Positions 7,942 through 16,328 are shown, counted from the stretch's first letter. The stretch: DNA of 64,000 nucleotides from Pseudomonas marginalis (GCF_024169655.1 NZ_JALJWV010000001.1:687001-751000); one strand, 5' to 3'. Notes: a model not told the origin generated them from the sequence alone. A program made the numbers and translations.

Positions 7942-8250
7942 GGCCAATTTGGAAAGGTAGTGTGAGAGCACATATCCAGCCCCCCTCCAAAACTGGTGTA
8001 ACCGGTGTTACGAGTGTAACGCCCTTCACCAAACGCCCGGATTCATTGGCCTTCATGCCTGTTACACAGTTGAGCGACATAGCGTACCCCCGATGTAACG
8101 CTGCCCCTGCGTGTAACGCTAAAGTCAGCATCCGGGTGTTGTGGGCAGGCGCTTTGTGCTCGAGCCTACCAAGCGAATTTCGCTGGATTCGCCTTTCGAT
8201 GAGAGGAAATCACGCTGGGGACCCTGAGAGGTTTCGCGTTACACGGGGCA
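7938..8250. repeat. Left copy of a ~300 bp inverted repeat with GTGTAAC array
   Basis: This segment recurs inverted at about 22150-22447 with some 80 percent identity by eye. It contains GTGTAAC or its complement at 7996, 8014, 8061 and 8111, with one-base variants at 8005 and 8092. The pieces ATTCATTGGC, CACAGTTGAGCGACATAGCGTAC and GAGCCTACCAAGCGA are common to both copies. Iterated 7-mers in a conserved block near each end of an element that encodes its own primase-helicase suggest replication or regulatory binding sites. Confidence 0.75.
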
Positions 8251-8279
8251 TGAAACCCGCGGGATCGAGTTAGTGGGAG

Positions 8280-8384
8280 GTGCCGGAAGTTACTGAAATT
8301 TCAATCGTTGAAATTGAAAGGATCTTGAAGAAAAAGGGCCATCGTTACAGCTTCGGTAAAGGTGGCTGTATTTGTTGCGGATAG
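8280..8384 (+). CDS. Possible 34-residue protein with C-terminal cysteine cluster
   Basis: A GTG frame reads as a short amphipathic helix (SIVEIERILKKKGHR) followed by GKGGCICCG. GGGAGG lies directly against the GTG, which is too close for a normal ribosome site, so it may instead be the end of a lost gene. Too short to assign; listed because the helix plus cysteine cluster is unlike random sequence. Confidence 0.25.
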   Translation: MPEVTEISIVEIERILKKKGHRYSFGKGGCICCG

Positions 8385-8400
8385 TGAACACCTTCATTGC

Positions 8401-8444
8401 GTCAACCATGGTGATGGGTGTCAACCACGTCAACCTGTCAACCA
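8401..8444. repeat. Four direct repeats GTCAACC
   Basis: GTCAACC occurs at 8401, 8420, 8429 and 8438, the last three at an exact 9 bp spacing. Close, same-direction heptamers suggest a protein-binding iteron array or operator. It lies 580 bp upstream of the 9024-10060 gene pair. Confidence 0.55.
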
Positions 8445-9023
8445 ACTTAAAAAATCCAGCCGCTAACACGAACGCGCGGGTTCTTTGCCCCGTGCGTTAA
8501 CGACATGGCCAGGGGCCCCATGAGATCCAGATTCATGGGGCTTGATTTTGGCTTCGGATAGACCGGGCTATGACCTTTATCGCTGAGGGTTTATCCACTC
8601 AAGGGGCTAGGGGCTCATAGTGAGTATCACAGGGGATACATGTATTGCGTTGAAATTTATCCTATTGATTTATATGGATTTTAATCAATTCTTGTTCGCT
8701 ATTTTCTTATGAGGTCTTGCGTTCAACTGCATACTTGAAAGAATGGCAGTTCGATATTACGTTTCCGTTGAGACAACGAGCTTTTAACGATGTCGAACGT
8801 ATGCTGTGTTTAGATCTGAAAAGCAGAATCGCTAAAGGCCGGGTGAGGACCGCTGATTTAAGAGCTTAGCGTGTGTGGCAACGGTCTCACCCCATCACCC
8901 TGAGGCGGCTGAGGTGATCAAGAAATGCGGGGGGCTGGGGGCATTGTGGTAGAATTTGCCCTAAGGTGAAAAGAATTGGTCTGTATGTATACAGTTCTAC
9001 ACGAGCCAATCTGGAGAATGAAC
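8445..9023. other. Non-coding stretch upstream of the 9024 gene pair
   Basis: No credible reading frame is seen. The part 8630-8760 is markedly AT-rich (ATTTATCCTATTGATTTATA) and could hold a promoter. No terminator or RNA family recognised. Confidence 0.5.
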
Positions 9024-9206
9024 ATGTTTGGACTGCTTTTTAAGGCTAGCAAGCAAGAGAAGGAGATCCTTGACTCGCTGCGCGAGCTGAAGACGTTGCG
9101 CGTCACCGATCGCGGTGGAATGTCAATCGACTCCAGAGAAATTTTGATGAATGAGCGATTCATTGAAGCTAGCAAAAAAGCTAAGAAAACCGTGGCTAAT
9201 GGCTGA
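9024..9206 (+). CDS. Hypothetical small protein, translationally coupled to a membrane protein
   Basis: This 60-residue protein starts at the ATG at 9024, chosen because GGAG lies 7 bases upstream; the in-frame ATG at 9018 is too close. It is basic, helical and charged (KASKQEKEILDSLRELKTLRVTD, ASKKAKKTVANG). Its stop codon overlaps the ATG of the next gene (TGATG), so the two are a unit. Lower G+C than the flanking core genes suggests transfer. It could be an antitoxin- or adaptor-like partner; no family recognised. Confidence 0.6.
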   Translation: MFGLLFKASKQEKEILDSLRELKTLRVTDRGGMSIDSREILMNERFIEASKKAKKTVANG

Positions 9207-10060
9207 TGGGGCTTCTTCTCATTCTGCCAATTTTGGTTAGCGGATATCTATTCTGCAACGGAAGTATTTATCGTCAGGCCACCATGAGCCGTTACGACGG
9301 TCAGCTTTTGTATATGCTTATCGCTAAGACTGGCGTTATCATTTTTGCCTTTGCTTGTCTTGCGAGCTTTGGGCTGATGTACGCGAGTAAGTATAAGTTA
9401 CTTCTGCCTGTGCTTGGCGAGTACAGTGATTACATAAAGTACGTTAAAGGCTTTCTCACACATAACGAGATAACTGATGCTAAAGGGGCTCCAGTATGGG
9501 CCTTTCTTGCACAAGCATCCGTACTTTCATTTTTACTGGCTTGGTTATTCCCGCGTTTATTCACTCTGCTGCTCATGCTGCGGTATCTCGCGCCGGCGAC
9601 ATCCATCAGGGGGCTAATTTTAGCTTCAAAGGTTCCCTCTCGGCCGCTGACGCGTCAACTTATGAAATCTATGCGAGATGAAGACAATCTCTATATGTTT
9701 TCAATGGATGATCGTAAGGTGTACGTCGGACGTGTATCTGATATTGGCGATCTGCATGAAGCAGGTGGGATGGATGAGGATTTTGAAATTGTACCAACTA
9801 TGAGTGGGTATAGAGACAAGGATACCCTCAAAGTGACATACACTACGGACTATTCCGCAGTGATTGAGGATATGATGTTAAAAAACCGAGAAATCGGGTT
9901 TACGATTGTGCTGTCTCAGAAAAATATTGTTTCGATGAGCCGGTTTGAAGACGAGATTTGGAATCAGTTTAAAGTTCGCCAAGAACTCACTGATAAGCAG
10001 GGTGAGAAGCAGCAAGATGGATTTTTAGAGCGGCTTTCTAAATTCCTAGAAAGACTTTGA
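9206..10060 (+). CDS. Unknown inner-membrane protein with cytoplasmic domain
   Basis: This 284-residue protein has hydrophobic segments near residues 2-18, 38-60 and 98-128 (the last long enough for one or two helices). A polar C-terminal domain of about 140 residues starts near RQLMKSMRDEDNLYMFSMDDRKVYVGRV. That domain has short beta-like strands (KVYVGRV, FEIVPT, LKVTYTTDY, IGFTIVLSQKNIVSMSRFE), as in small barrel sensory or ligand domains. It starts within the stop of the preceding small gene. The layout (small soluble partner, membrane anchor, cytoplasmic domain, island cargo) is like that of several membrane-acting defence systems, but this is only an analogy. Function unknown. Confidence 0.65.
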   Translation: MGLLLILPILVSGYLFCNGSIYRQATMSRYDGQLLYMLIAKTGVIIFAFACLASFGLMYASKYKLLLPVLGEYSDYIKYVKGFLTHNEITDAKGAPVWAFLAQASVLSFLLAWLFPRLFTLLLMLRYLAPATSIRGLILASKVPSRPLTRQLMKSMRDEDNLYMFSMDDRKVYVGRVSDIGDLHEAGGMDEDFEIVPTMSGYRDKDTLKVTYTTDYSAVIEDMMLKNREIGFTIVLSQKNIVSMSRFEDEIWNQFKVRQELTDKQGEKQQDGFLERLSKFLERL

Positions 10061-10439
10061 GTATATGTTTCAGCAAACAGTCTAGTCCCGTCTATAAAAT
10101 CCTCCATTACAGAACAGTTTGTTGCCAGAGCGACTTCAGTTTGGTTACTGTACGAAATCAATCTAGCAGCTTAAATTTGTAAATAGGCGCATGCCTTTCG
10201 GTTTTGCCCCAATTAGACCACCCGGTTAAATTTGCGAATCAATCTAGGCTCTTCAGTGGCGGACAAGTCAGCGATGGCCTGAAGACATCCTGTCGGCATT
10301 CCCCAATTGATTATGTTCATCGTCGTCCTGAATATTACGATGCATTTAGAGACGAGTCTGATGGGCCCGGGAGAGCGCTTCGATTTGACGAAGCGCCCGC
10401 GGCATGTATGACAAAGTGATTTCAGCTCATCAAGAAGTA
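10061..10439. other. Intergenic stretch without recognised content
   Basis: About 380 bp between convergent genes. No reading frame with coding character, no hairpin-plus-T terminator and no repeat were seen. Confidence 0.5.
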
Positions 10440-11309
10440 CTACATCAAGTTTCTCTTTGAGTAATATTCTGACGACATCATAGAAACTTCAACCTCGTAA
10501 AATCTATCGTTCATTATCCATTTGGCGAACCCTAAAAAATCTTCAGTACAATTTACTTCAAAGAGACGCTCTAGTTTAGAACGTCGAATGCAATTCACTT
10601 GAAATTCTGCATGTTCGAAATAATGGCTCATCACTACAAAAAAATAATAGGCGCCTATTTTGAAACTGACTGTAGGAATGGGAAGAGGTGTCATCATAAA
10701 GCCGTGTTTACTGTCATACAAAGAGTGAGCTTTTAGGCCATGAGAAACAGAATAATTTAGTAAATTTTCTTTAATTCGCCCCGCATCAACGGTTTTAAAA
10801 ATTTGCTCAGCGGACAATATGTATACATCAAGTTCAGGTTTTTTACTCGTATCTAGCAAATACGCACGCGCCCTCTGCTCCATTCCCCCATAGCTTTGAG
10901 CGAACTCGTCCTGGGCAGTACTTTTCAATCTTTCCGTTGAGACTATTAGACGCCATGCCACTGAAACTGCAAAATAATAGACCTCGTCCGTAAACTGCTC
11001 CACCTTCTTACGACGGTAGTAACGTTTGTAGTAGTTGTCTGTGAAGTGCTTCTCGAAAAGAGAAACCTTATCCTCGCAGGCCGTACACATAATTTTGAGC
11101 GCAGGCGTATCTGAAACTTTGAGCAAAGGATCATTGTTTAAAAAGAATTCGTTCTTGTTGCTGGCTTTTTTTAGCCAGCGCATGACAAATTTAGGGATGA
11201 TATGACCTTTTTCTTCTAATTCACCTGTACCACAGAGAAGACATTTATCTGGCATCCTCCCCTGTACAAATAAGGTGTCATAAATTCTGTTATTAGTAAA
11301 TTTGCTCAA
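10440..11309 (-). CDS. HNH/zinc-finger-like protein of unknown function
   Basis: This 289-residue protein has CLLCG at 23-27, then EKGHIIPKF at 33-41, then CTACE at 75-79. Two CxxC pairs around a GHIIPK segment match the layout of treble-clef/HNH-like proteins, in which the His would be catalytic and the cysteines bind zinc. A canonical third HNH residue (Asn/His after the second CxxC) is not clear, and the long C-terminal half is unique. The gene is AT-rich and stands alone, which points to transfer. A restriction- or defence-type nuclease is plausible; a structural zinc protein is the alternative. Confidence 0.6.
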   Translation of the reverse strand: MSKFTNNRIYDTLFVQGRMPDKCLLCGTGELEEKGHIIPKFVMRWLKKASNKNEFFLNNDPLLKVSDTPALKIMCTACEDKVSLFEKHFTDNYYKRYYRRKKVEQFTDEVYYFAVSVAWRLIVSTERLKSTAQDEFAQSYGGMEQRARAYLLDTSKKPELDVYILSAEQIFKTVDAGRIKENLLNYSVSHGLKAHSLYDSKHGFMMTPLPIPTVSFKIGAYYFFVVMSHYFEHAEFQVNCIRRSKLERLFEVNCTEDFLGFAKWIMNDRFYEVEVSMMSSEYYSKRNLM

Positions 11310-11839
11310 ACGCTACCTCCTTCTTCAATGCATGTGCGCACTTCATAGAGTATGCACCGCGAACAGAATGGATTCGATCCGTTCTACGATGAAAGCTACT
11401 ACTTTCCGAGTTTCTAGACTTTATTTACCTTAACAGTATCGCTCTTGCATCGTCAGATACCTGGGGATGTTACGCTAGCCACGCAAGGCCACCCAAATGT
11501 TGACCACTTCCGTTGATCTACTATGCAACCCCCTAAGGTCGCTCAGCGCGTCTAAAGCTCCCATAGCGGCTGAAAGATAAGCTTTGTGAGTCCACGTGTG
11601 TTTCACTCTCGGCCCGCCGTAGCTGTTGGCGAATTAGGTTGAGGAGAGGAACTGAGGTCAGGTACACAGAGTGTGCGCAATTTTTGATTCTAGATGTGAG
11701 AAAGAGCGGTATTCACCACCCTCGGAGAGAGGGCTGTAACGTCAATCTCTTGCCCTACGCCGCCAGTCTATGACGGTGATTGACTCCGACTCTGTCGTCA
11801 TCGATGATTGGGCATTACAGACACATAAGGATGATGGGC
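11310..11839. other. Intergenic stretch without recognised content
   Basis: About 530 bp between divergent genes. Frames here are short and lack ribosome sites, and no terminator, RNA or repeat was recognised. The divergent promoters of the 10440 and 11840 genes should lie here. Confidence 0.45.
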
Positions 11840-12145
11840 ATGTATTGGATCGAACGAGGCGCAGACGGTAGCTATCTCCATGATGGGCGAGAGTACCCCC
11901 TACTGACGGAAAACCTCGTAGGGCTTGATAGCTATGAGGTTGAGCGTTCAGAGAACGATTGGGTGAGGATAGTGTTTCCATTTGAGCTGGAAACTGAGCA
12001 TGGATCATTTGCGTGGGACGTTGAGATCATTGAGTATCTGAAAATTGATGCGGCAAGCTTGATAGGTTTTATGATCAGCAGCTTCCCGACAGGCGTTATC
12101 CTCAAGGATGAAGTCGAGCTCCGCCTGCAGGATGGGTGGGCTTAG
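11840..12145 (+). CDS. Hypothetical acidic protein
   Basis: This 101-residue protein starts at the ATG at 11840, 8-9 bases behind AAGGA; a longer TTG-initiated form from 11780 lacks a ribosome site. It is acidic, with alternating strands (YWIERGADGSYLHDGREYPLL, WVRIVFPFELE, VEIIEYLKI). Small acidic single-domain proteins like this are often immunity or inhibitor proteins, but no match can be claimed. It precedes the methyltransferase gene by 79 bp on the same strand. Confidence 0.5.
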   Translation: MYWIERGADGSYLHDGREYPLLTENLVGLDSYEVERSENDWVRIVFPFELETEHGSFAWDVEIIEYLKIDAASLIGFMISSFPTGVILKDEVELRLQDGWA

Positions 12146-12224
12146 CAACACAAATTTGCTTTCCCCACTCGACATGACGCCGCGCATGATTAAAATGCGC
12201 CTCGCTTGAAAGAAGACAGTCCCG

Positions 12225-13286
12225 ATGATCGATGCAGTAGACCTTTTCTGTGGTGCCGGTGGCCTAACCGCTGGCATGCTCAATGCCGGTATCTCAGTAA
12301 GGGCCGGTTACGACATTGAGACCCAGTGCGAATATGCTTACCGGGAGAACAATGGAGCCGCATTTATAGCCGGCGATGTCAAGGACGTTACAGCCGAGGA
12401 ATTGCTGGCCTGGTACCGTCCGGAGCGCTATCGGTTGCTAGCTGGCTGCGCGCCTTGCCAGCCGTTCTCCACTTACAATCAGGGGCGTGATACCCGCACT
12501 GATCGAAAATGGCCGTTGCTCTACCATTTCGCTAGATTGATCGAAGAAACTGAGCCTCATCTTGTCACGATGGAAAATGTGCCTGATGTGACTAAGCACC
12601 AGGTCTATCGGGATTTTGTGAAAAGCATTGAGGATAAGGGTTACGAAATCTGGGACGGGCGAGTTTCTTGCGTGGATTATGGGCTGCCACAGAAGCGGCG
12701 GCGGCACGTTTTGCTGGCATCAAAGCTGGGCTTCCCAATCAGCCTTATTCCACCTACTCACAAGGACGCGCCTGTCACGGTTGATAGTGTCATCGGGCAC
12801 TTGCCGCATATTGCCGCAGGGCAATGTGATCCTAACGATCCTCTTCATCGTTCTGCCACGCTTTCGCCGCTCAACTTGAAACGCATCATTCATTCAAGGC
12901 CAGGTGGAACTTGGAAGGACTGGCCAAAAGAGTTGGTCGCGGAGTGCCATCGTAAAGAGAGCGGCAAGACTTACGCTAATGTTTACGGCCGCATGCGTGC
13001 GGATGAGCCAAGCCCAACAATGACAACACTCTGCTTCGGTTTCGGTAATGGCCGTTTTGGCCATCCAGAACAGGCGAGGGCGCTATCATTGCGAGAGGCG
13101 GCAATTCTGCAGTCCTTTCCTGATGATTACGTTTTCATGGCGCCGGACCAGATTACTTTCAAGGCAGTAGGCCGCATGATCGGTAACGCTGTGCCTGTGC
13201 GATTGGGAGAGGTGATCGGTGAAAGCCTGATGAGCCACGTTAGGGAGTATGAGCTTCAGCGAGTTGCATGCCGAACTCAACTCTGA
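12225..13286 (+). CDS. DNA (cytosine-5) methyltransferase, type II
   Basis: This 353-residue enzyme transfers a methyl group from S-adenosylmethionine to C5 of cytosine in a specific DNA site. It has motif I DLFCGAGG (6-13), the catalytic motif IV CAPCQPFS (75-82, nucleophile Cys78), motif VI MENV (116-119), motif VIII QKRRR (156-160) and a C-terminal motif X AVGRMIGNAVP. The target-recognition segment lies about 215-290, so the target cannot be read. Its 3' end overlaps the convergent vsr gene by 47 bp. With Vsr and the GHKL/nuclease protein opposite, it should protect host DNA from the cognate restriction activity. Confidence 0.93.
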   Translation: MIDAVDLFCGAGGLTAGMLNAGISVRAGYDIETQCEYAYRENNGAAFIAGDVKDVTAEELLAWYRPERYRLLAGCAPCQPFSTYNQGRDTRTDRKWPLLYHFARLIEETEPHLVTMENVPDVTKHQVYRDFVKSIEDKGYEIWDGRVSCVDYGLPQKRRRHVLLASKLGFPISLIPPTHKDAPVTVDSVIGHLPHIAAGQCDPNDPLHRSATLSPLNLKRIIHSRPGGTWKDWPKELVAECHRKESGKTYANVYGRMRADEPSPTMTTLCFGFGNGRFGHPEQARALSLREAAILQSFPDDYVFMAPDQITFKAVGRMIGNAVPVRLGEVIGESLMSHVREYELQRVACRTQL

Positions 13287-13683
13287 GGCGCGCCTCCAAG
13301 GTATCTAGGGCCCTCGTTTCGCACTCCCAAACAACTAATACTTTCCAGCCCAACTCTTGGAGTTGGGCTTCCTTTCGTTCATCGCGATTCATATTAGCCT
13401 CGAATTTTGAAAGCCAGAACTCTTGGCGTGTTTTGGGGGGGGTAGTGTATTCGCAGTTGGTATGCCGGTGCCAAAAGCAGCCATGTACAAAAATAGCAGT
13501 ACGATATTTTGATAGCACTCTGTCTGGCGATCCTGGTAAGTCTCTTCTGTGGAGACGGAACCGCAATCCCAGTGCGTGCAGCCTTGATCGAACGATCAAC
13601 TCAGGCTTGGTATTTTGTCTCCCGACGCGCCTCATGATGGCGGATCGGGAGAGTGAAACACTAGTTTCTTTAAATATTTTCAA
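13240..13683 (-). CDS. vsr: Very short patch repair endonuclease (Vsr)
   Basis: Vsr nicks DNA at T:G mismatches that arise by deamination of 5-methylcytosine at the methyltransferase target. The family features are present in order: SAIMRRVGRQNTKPEL, RFRLHRRDLPGSPDRV (catalytic Asp), FVHGCFWHRHTNC (active-site His and zinc ligands) and LGWKVLVVWECE. I chose the TTG at 13683, because AGGGAG precedes it by four bases and it gives the usual ~147 residues. A longer frame to 13755 would run 86 bp into the upstream gene. With the TTG it overlaps that gene by 14 bp, implying translational coupling. Confidence 0.9.
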   Translation of the reverse strand: MKIFKETSVSLSRSAIMRRVGRQNTKPELIVRSRLHALGLRFRLHRRDLPGSPDRVLSKYRTAIFVHGCFWHRHTNCEYTTPPKTRQEFWLSKFEANMNRDERKEAQLQELGWKVLVVWECETRALDTLEARLRVEFGMQLAEAHTP

Positions 13684-15658
13684 TGATCTCCCTAATGCGT
13701 CCGACCTTTTGTGATGCTTGTAAATAGTCCTCGTAAGCTGAATTGGCTTGCACAACTAGGTCTTTATATGTGGTGATACGGCCGCTCATGTTGCGAAGCC
13801 TTCCTCGATGTATCTCATGCAAAATTGGGGCTTTATCAACGATGAAAACCACATCAATTGATGGGGATTGACCCTGGATTGGTGAGGAGTCCGGATTCCT
13901 CTCAAAATAATCACTTAACGCCATTACATATTTTTCGCCCTGATCTAGTAAAGAGCTAGCCGAGACAGTCAAGCCGGGCTTCTTTAGCTCAATGACTATA
14001 TATCTACCTGCGGTGGTCCTGTAACCAATGTCGAGCCTTGCGCCTTCGGTTGTGTCGGGGCAGGCTGCGCGGAGATGAGCAGTTAATCTAAGCTCCCAAT
14101 CAGTTGCGCTCTCTTTGTATTCCCATTTTGAGTCAACGAGCCATAGATGGTTATATATGTGCTCCTGTACCACTACTTCACGTACTTTATTCTGCTGATC
14201 ATCATCAAGCTTCTTTATTACCGCTAATCGCTGAGAAATAATATCTCTATGGAGCGAGGCTTCCAAATCCTCGACTGTAATCATTATTTCTCGAAACTCG
14301 GATACATTTCGCTCTACGTCAATATTAGCGATAGCGTCTAGGTTGTCCTGAAGTCTAAGTTTTTCAAAGGCTAAGACTTGTGCTTTAACCACTTCTCGTC
14401 TTTGGGTTTTCTGATATTCTTCTGTGCCATTGAAGCGTATGGTGTTAATTTTATTTATAAGCTGTTGAGCTTTTGACTTATGCCTCTTCGAAAGAGTGTC
14501 AAGCCACTCTTGGAGCTTTGGAAATTCTGCAACCATCTGGGCGCCACCAATCTCGCGTCGCCATGTGTCCCAATTGCCAGCAATATCACTTAGGCGTGAT
14601 TTAATGTAGCCTATAAAATCTTGATAGCGTGGATCATCTTCTTGAACTCCTTGACGGCTACTTACCGCTATATCAGGACGATCATTCAAGTCAAGATCAT
14701 TGACTTCTAGCTCGCCAACTAGATAGCTGTTAAAAACCTTTGAGTCATCAATACGTTTCTGTAAGTCTTCTTCGAATAGGCGTCCATTAGCTAAAAGTGT
14801 AATGGTGTTGTTGTTATCACCATCCTTCTTGAGCTGTTCGGGCTTAACTACACTGCCGATAAAGCCATCTACCGACATGCCGCCAGATGTCTTGCCCTCA
14901 AAGTGCCAATGGTATTTTTCTTTTAGGTTTCTACAAGCAGCTCTGGTTATTGCCGCTTTCTTTTCGTCGCCAAAGGTCCAAAGAAATTGAATGTCTGGAT
15001 AGAACTCCCGATCTGCTAGTCCAATGGAAGTGTTGTTGACCTGTACGTTGAAGTTGTTAGTTGCACCTATAACACTGAACCGACGTGCAATTCTACGCCG
15101 CAAAAATGATTCGGTCCTATTTACTCTTTGTTGAAGATTGATAAGTTTGATTATTGTGCCGCTTGCTGGGATTTCATATTTGGAAAAATCCGAAACTCTC
15201 GTTGGTATATATTCTTTCTTGTCCTTAATCTTCTCTTTGAGATCTTCAACTGAGAAAATTAACCCATACGGGTTTGAGCCGGATTTCTTGGTGATAACGA
15301 CAATATTTTTTGCTAGGGAGAACATGGCGAGCTTGCCAATTCCTTTCCTTCCCATGCACTGTCTACCACTGGGTGTTTGAGTTTCACCATAATCCCTCCT
15401 GGGGTAGCCCACAGTTAGGAATTTCGTCTTAAGATCAACATAGTCCATCCCGATGCCGTCATCGGTGATGGTAATCGTATTCAAACTGCTATCAATGACC
15501 ACATCAACATTGTTGGCGTCCGCGTCCCATGCGTTCGCAACAATTTCCGTAAGAACTGCAGGCGTGTTACTGTATAGGTTAATGCCGAGATGATTTAAAA
15601 CGTTCAAGTCAAGCTCTAACTTTAGCGGATGTTCTTCGTTGTCGTTTTCGTTGCTCAT
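13670..15658 (-). CDS. GHKL ATPase fused to a PD-(D/E)XK nuclease domain (restriction-type)
   Basis: This 662-residue protein has an N-terminal Bergerat-fold ATPase: N-box EIVANAWDADA (38-48), G1 DDGIGM (66-71), G2 GRKGIGK (103-109). A long middle with helical segments follows. At 541-560, RLDIGY...YIVIELKKP fits the D-x(n)-ExK core of PD-(D/E)XK nucleases (Asp543, Glu557, Lys559). GHKL proteins of this kind are known as restriction components (BbrUII/HgiDII-like) and as relatives of MORC ATPases. Linked to a C5 methyltransferase and vsr, it is probably the restriction enzyme. ATP-dependent dimer closure around DNA is inferred from the family. Confidence 0.82.
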   Translation of the reverse strand: MSNENDNEEHPLKLELDLNVLNHLGINLYSNTPAVLTEIVANAWDADANNVDVVIDSSLNTITITDDGIGMDYVDLKTKFLTVGYPRRDYGETQTPSGRQCMGRKGIGKLAMFSLAKNIVVITKKSGSNPYGLIFSVEDLKEKIKDKKEYIPTRVSDFSKYEIPASGTIIKLINLQQRVNRTESFLRRRIARRFSVIGATNNFNVQVNNTSIGLADREFYPDIQFLWTFGDEKKAAITRAACRNLKEKYHWHFEGKTSGGMSVDGFIGSVVKPEQLKKDGDNNNTITLLANGRLFEEDLQKRIDDSKVFNSYLVGELEVNDLDLNDRPDIAVSSRQGVQEDDPRYQDFIGYIKSRLSDIAGNWDTWRREIGGAQMVAEFPKLQEWLDTLSKRHKSKAQQLINKINTIRFNGTEEYQKTQRREVVKAQVLAFEKLRLQDNLDAIANIDVERNVSEFREIMITVEDLEASLHRDIISQRLAVIKKLDDDQQNKVREVVVQEHIYNHLWLVDSKWEYKESATDWELRLTAHLRAACPDTTEGARLDIGYRTTAGRYIVIELKKPGLTVSASSLLDQGEKYVMALSDYFERNPDSSPIQGQSPSIDVVFIVDKAPILHEIHRGRLRNMSGRITTYKDLVVQANSAYEDYLQASQKVGRIREIIENI

Positions 15659-15697
15659 GGATCTTCATTCCCTTGTAAGATTTTTTATGCCGCTATT

Positions 15698-16045
15698 TCA
15701 TGCCGCTAAAGGTGCTAAAAATTTTAAATTGGTGGTTCGCTTTTTTAGTTCCTTTTGAGGAGGTGAATATAGATTCTCTAAAACTTTGATTCGGTGAGCA
15801 TTATGTTTTTTATGTGAAAGTAAGCTGTACGGCCACTTAGCCAGCAGTCGCTCAAAATTTAAATTTTCGCAAGATAACGTGAATGTCATCATGGTTTTGG
15901 GTAAGCCAGGGGTAAGAGAGTCGCTTTCAATAGTGCCTCCTACTACGAAAATTGAGGCGTCTTTCTGAAAGGCATAGAAAGTTCTCCTCCATACCGGGAG
16001 ATTTATGCCTGGCAGTTCCAACCCTCCCCAGAGCTCCTCCATCAA
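15698..16045 (-). CDS. Hypothetical protein, possibly degraded
   Basis: This 115-residue frame lies upstream of, and on the same strand as, the GHKL gene (39 bp gap). It contains FQKDASIFVVGGTIES and LSCENLNFERLLAKWPYSLL, which look protein-like, but the TTG/ATG start has no convincing ribosome site. Frames on the other strand overlap it. It may be a small first gene of the restriction operon or a remnant. No family recognised. Confidence 0.3.
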   Translation of the reverse strand: MMEELWGGLELPGINLPVWRRTFYAFQKDASIFVVGGTIESDSLTPGLPKTMMTFTLSCENLNFERLLAKWPYSLLSHKKHNAHRIKVLENLYSPPQKELKKRTTNLKFLAPLAA

Positions 16046-16296
16046 TAGAATCCTTCCGTTCGTGATGGAGCGGATAATGCCAGCCTTTTGGCATCAGCGA
16101 CAACTGCCTGCCAACCTGCGCGTAGGGATTGAAATTGCACGGCATTTCTTTTGCCCAAAGAGTCCTTGGATCGTGATATGCGTGTTCACCCTAGCTTTTC
16201 TGGAAAAGCAGTTGCGGGTGTCATCAATCACCTCTAGTGAGTTCTCTGAGCGCTGTGCGTGGCCGATAGACCGAGGGGAAGGGGCAGAATAGGGTG

Positions 16297-16318
16297 AAAC
16301 AGCCCGCGAGAGCGGGCT
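16297..16318 (-). terminator. Hairpin behind the coiled-coil gene
   Basis: AGCCCGC/GCGGGCT pair around a 4 bp loop, 11 bp beyond the stop of the minus-strand gene at 16329; the following message reads GUUUCACC, a weak U-run. Confidence 0.6.
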
Positions 16319-16328
16319 ACTTCGGGGA

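Noticed and set aside
7926-8273. Open frame rich in GVT/RVTPF-type residues, with a similar one at 22132-22494
   Set aside because: The likeness of the two translations is explained by the repeated DNA block (GTGTAAC array). They have no ribosome sites and differ in ends, so they are treated as repeats, not proteins.
10204-10419. 71-codon plus-strand frame in the 10.1-10.4 kb gap
   Set aside because: Composition looks random and there is no Shine-Dalgarno sequence.
16005-16292. 95-codon plus-strand frame between the GHKL and coiled-coil genes
   Set aside because: No ribosome site and no protein-like pattern; the overlapping minus-strand frame at 15698-16045 is slightly better and is listed with low confidence.
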